Below, in pieces: positions 44,851-47,111 of a DNA stretch of 47,111 nucleotides. The stretch is taken from the NCBI GenBank assembly GCA_000310025.1, contig FN649741.1, forward strand, positions 5,017,765 through 5,064,875. Reading direction: 5' to 3'. The translations under genes were made by a program, and so were the position numbers. How positions within the stretch are numbered: position 1 is the first letter of the stretch; the number at the start of each line of letters is the position of its first letter. The notes under the pieces were generated by a model, which ran no database searches, was not told where the DNA came from, and saw only the letters and a list, made by a program, of their open reading frames with translations. Source of the stretch: Ectocarpus siliculosus (taxonomy: Eukaryota; Sar; Phaeophyceae; Ectocarpales; Ectocarpaceae).

Positions 44851-45421
44851 GCGGGTATCTTCCCGTGCCTGGTATCTTCCCGTGCCGGTACCGAAGGGGT
44901 CTGGCATGTTTGTGACATGTTCCTCCGTGGTCGGTCCGCAGTCGGCAGCCATGGATAGGAAATATGCCATGGATACGGTGTTGGGAGGTTCTGAGACGTT
45001 CCGAGGCTATACGATGTTCTGCCGTGCGGTGACGTGGAGGTCGATTTCCGCTCGATTTCCGCCGTCCGTAAGTGGACAAAAGTGGGTACAATTTGGACAA
45101 AAGTGGGTCAAAATACAGACACAAGTGGGTACATGAAAAAAATCGTTGACGCCGGTGGGTATACCCACCGCGATGTCGGACATAAGTGGGCACTCTGGTG
45201 AGGCCTTGCGCGCGTCGGCGGTATTAGGGCCAAAGGTGTGCCTAAAAGTGGGAAAAAAACGATGCCCGTGCTGTGTATGGTCCCTGGCTGTGTCGCCCAG
45301 GTGTCAGAATGGGGTTTTGAGTCGTTGGGGGTCGCCTATGGAGTGCGCGCGCGCTGGATTTTCGAGTACCCACTTGAGTCCGAGAAAGGGGTGGGTATAC
45401 CCACTTGTGTCTATTTCCCTT
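44851..45421 (-). repeat. Right arm of foldback element
   Basis: Inverted partner of 44090-44661. Palindromes are at 45155-45168 and 45391-45404. Differences from the left arm are concentrated at homopolymers and near 45230-45330. Confidence 0.95.
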
Positions 45422-45426
45422 TTCTG

Positions 45427-45949
45427 AATAACAGCAGTCATACCCTCCCTCCCTTCAGCCCGCCAGCGCAGTCCCTTTGACCCTCCTAGTACGCAGTCCC
45501 TTCGCAAAAACTATTTCCCAGTGTTTTTGTCAGTCATTGGCTGAGGGGCTGCAGTCCCTGCAAAGAAATCGGGGAGTGTCGAGCTCGTTGCCAGACAAAC
45601 GGTGACTTGGCTTTAGTATGAAAAGTGTCCGCAATCGTGGGCACACCTTTCATACTGAAACCAAGTCTGCAGATGTTTCCAGTACCAGGCGAGACACGCG
45701 GCTTCGGAGATTGTGTACAGCAAGTCAAAGGCCGAGGAGAGGCATCACACAGCTTGTCGTACCACCTTACCCAAGCATGATAGACCAAAGGTTTTCACGT
45801 GCGTTTCACACAGCGGAGCCTAAGAGCGACTACGGTGCGATAATCAGACATTTGAGTGCTGTGTCCCCGAAGTGTATCCACTTGGGCGTCCAGCACGAAG
45901 AGGGCTAATAGCACATACAGTACTGCTGTACAGAGAAGATACACGATAG
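45427..45949. other. Region upstream of the ATPase exon
   Basis: No coding exon was established here, although the missing first exon of the P-type ATPase may lie in or before it. A 24-bp hairpin at 45605-45665 is listed separately. CGCAGTCCCTT-like words recur at 45470-45560. Confidence 0.4.
45605..45665. repeat. Short imperfect hairpin
   Basis: Arms of about 24 bp (45605-45628 and 45642-45665; ACTTGGCTTTAGTATG pairs with CATACTGAAACCAAGT) flank a 13-base loop, with only a few mismatches. It could be a MITE remnant or a small-RNA precursor; no target duplication was seen. Confidence 0.6.
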
Positions 45950-47111
45950 AGTAAAAAGGGGTCTCTGGTCGCGTCTGTTTACCTCGATGCAAACAGCGTG
46001 TTCAAGTGGGACCAAGGCGGCGCCCTGATCGAGGGCATCGACGAAGCGACCATCGGCCTTCTCGATGAGCACCGGCTGTCCATCAAGACTCTGGGGGAGC
46101 GGTACTGCACCGACCTTAACTCCGAGCGGCCAGAGCACAGCGGCGGGGTGAACCCAGAGCGAGCGACGCAGGTATGATAACGTGTGTGTGGGGTGCGTTG
46201 TTTTTTTAAACCTTCCTTTCGATGCTCATCTGCTTCTGTCGCTGACTGCTGTTGCGGTCACACACTTCCGTCAGTCCTGACATGAGTGGAGTCCAGCATT
46301 GTTCGTCACAGCACCAGCTGAAACCTTAACTTAAACAACGCCAGGAATATATGTCTCCACAGCAGACTGTTTTCTTTGTTGTTGTGCATGTGGCCAATGT
46401 CCGCCTTGCCCCCCCCCCCCACCCCCGCCCCGCCCTGCCCCGCCCCGCCCCAGACGCGTGCTACACGCTTCTAGGCAGTTCGTCGTCGCAAAACTTCCAA
46501 TTTCGAACTGACTTTTGCATCCACGTTAGTTGATAGACAACCGCAGTTGTTTCCAGGAGTTTTGAGGAACACGGTAACGTTGACCATGCCGATAAACGCC
46601 CGAGCACAGCTGACGGTGATGATGATGGTGGTGTTGTTGGTGTTGGTGTTGGTGTTGTTGGTGTTGGTGTTGGTGTTGGTGTTGGTGTTGGTGGTGGTTA
46701 CTCCTGGTCTGCTGCTGTAGTGTATTTTTAACGTGGATACTATCGGCTCCTCGCCAGGATTTTAGTTTCTACAGTCGGAGTCGGTGCTTGCTTACGAACA
46801 ACACTTTGGGCGGCCTTCCCACTCCCTTCCCATCCCGCGGACTAGAGATCCTCTGGCATCCTTTGCCTTGCTAAGACCGAAACAGAAAGAAAACGGTGTA
46901 CGCATACACACATACTTCTAGGAGCGTTTTTCCATCGGTCTGCCGGCGTTTGCGGGACATGGCGGCCCGCGATCGAACATAAACACACACCCTGTCGACC
47001 TGCGAAAACACCCCCCGCAGGTGTTGAGCATGATCGGACCTAACGAGCTCACGCCGCCGCCTACGGAGCCCGCGTGGAAGCTCTTCCTCAAGGAGCTGCT
47101 GGCGCCGCTCA
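45950..47111 (+). CDS. P-type ATPase, type IIC (Na+/K+-ATPase alpha-like), N-terminal part
   Basis: These exons encode the cytosolic N-terminus of a cation-pumping P-type ATPase. Exon 45950-46171 and exon 47021 to the window end join in phase 0 (CAG|GTATGA and CCCCCGCAG). The encoded HRLSIKTLGERYCTDLN is the family's actuator lead-in (compare the L-L-ELHRKYGTDL type). After the join come ATQVLSMIGPNELTPPPTEP and AWKLFLKELLAPL, the segment before the first membrane helix; GPN-LTPPP is characteristic of Na,K- and H,K-ATPases, although fungal and other IIC relatives share it. Catalytic DKTG and the ion-site helices lie outside the window, so the transported ion cannot be judged. The start is uncertain: a stop precedes 45950 in frame, so an upstream exon is needed. 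Confidence 0.82.
46393..46453. repeat. C-rich tract in ATPase intron
   Basis: Runs of C with CCCCGCC units lie on the plus strand, in the intron 46172-47020. The complementary G-rich strand could form G-quadruplexes. Confidence 0.8.
46616..46697. repeat. GGTGTT-type minisatellite in ATPase intron
   Basis: Tandem GTTGGT/GGTGTT hexamers with minor interruptions, in the intron between the two ATPase exons. Strand composition is strongly skewed (G and T only). Confidence 0.92.

Larger units (their letters stand above)
44090..45421. mobile_element. Foldback (long terminal inverted repeat) transposable element, non-autonomous
   Basis: Two arms of 572 and 571 bp (44090-44661 and 44851-45421) are nearly perfect reverse complements around a 189-bp spacer. 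Each end starts AAGGGAAATAGACACAAG when read inward. The flanks carry TTCTG at 44085-44089 and again at 45422-45426, a 5-bp target-site duplication abutting both ends. No transposase is encoded; open frames in the arms mirror each other and are by-products of the palindrome. Each arm holds two copies of the palindrome GTGGGTATACCCAC and several ACCCACTT-TGTCC variants. The superfamily is not clear from the ends alone. Confidence 0.92.

Noticed and set aside
44319-45193. Two identical open frames on opposite strands
   Set aside because: They are by-products of the foldback palindrome, each the mirror of the other, not genes.
1-47111. tRNA, rRNA, CRISPR arrays and LTR retrotransposons
   Set aside because: I looked for T-loop motifs with matching stems, regularly spaced repeats and reverse-transcriptase motifs by eye on both strands; none was convincing. 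A dedicated scan could still find a missed tRNA.

Overview
The window looks like nuclear DNA of a stramenopile alga, most like a brown alga of the Ectocarpus type. Genes are cut into many exons with long GT-AG introns. Coding exons are GC-rich and full of homopolymer tracts (Q, A, E, S, G). One gene (10126-12263) begins with a signal peptide running into a phenylalanine-bearing cleavage site and a basic, Ser/Thr-rich transit peptide, the bipartite plastid address of algae with secondary red plastids. A centrin suggests flagellated stages. No prokaryotic features (operons, Shine-Dalgarno sites, CRISPR) were seen. The assignment is inferred from gene structure; no database was searched.

Layout, left to right. 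1398-4558 (-): a divergent DEAD-box RNA helicase, 5' end not found, with an apparent one-base deletion. 5740-8132 (+): a three-exon coiled-coil protein of unknown function. 10126-12263 (-): a 194-residue plastid-targeted protein with two membrane helices. 12647-23719 (+): a very large acidic nuclear protein read as Claspin/Mrc1-like, with a DEK C-terminal-type domain near its start and two PCNA-binding (PIP) motifs; it spans an assembly gap at 21050-21149. 24944-27164 (-): a Ser-rich unknown protein. 27599-31794 (+): the spliceosome factor CWC25. 35930-39396 (+): centrin, four exons. 45950-47111 (+): the first recognised exons of a type IIC (Na+/K+-ATPase-like) P-type ATPase, running off the window. 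Exon joins were checked by splice sites and reading phase; nearly all agree, which is the main support for the models.

The first six genes form three divergent (head-to-head) pairs. In the two pairs with resolved starts the ATGs are 383 and 434 bp apart, so shared promoters are likely; one intergenic segment holds 34 TC dinucleotides. There is no metabolic cluster. The genes cover housekeeping roles: RNA metabolism, replication checkpoint, splicing, centrosome/flagellar base, plastid and ion transport.

The most striking non-genic feature is a 1.33-kb foldback element at 44090-45421, with two 571-572 bp inverted arms, a 189-bp spacer and a 5-bp TTCTG target duplication. The sequence right of the gap (21150-21613) is a noisy, G-biased second copy of 20607-21049 at a constant 548-bp offset and is best read as an assembly artefact.
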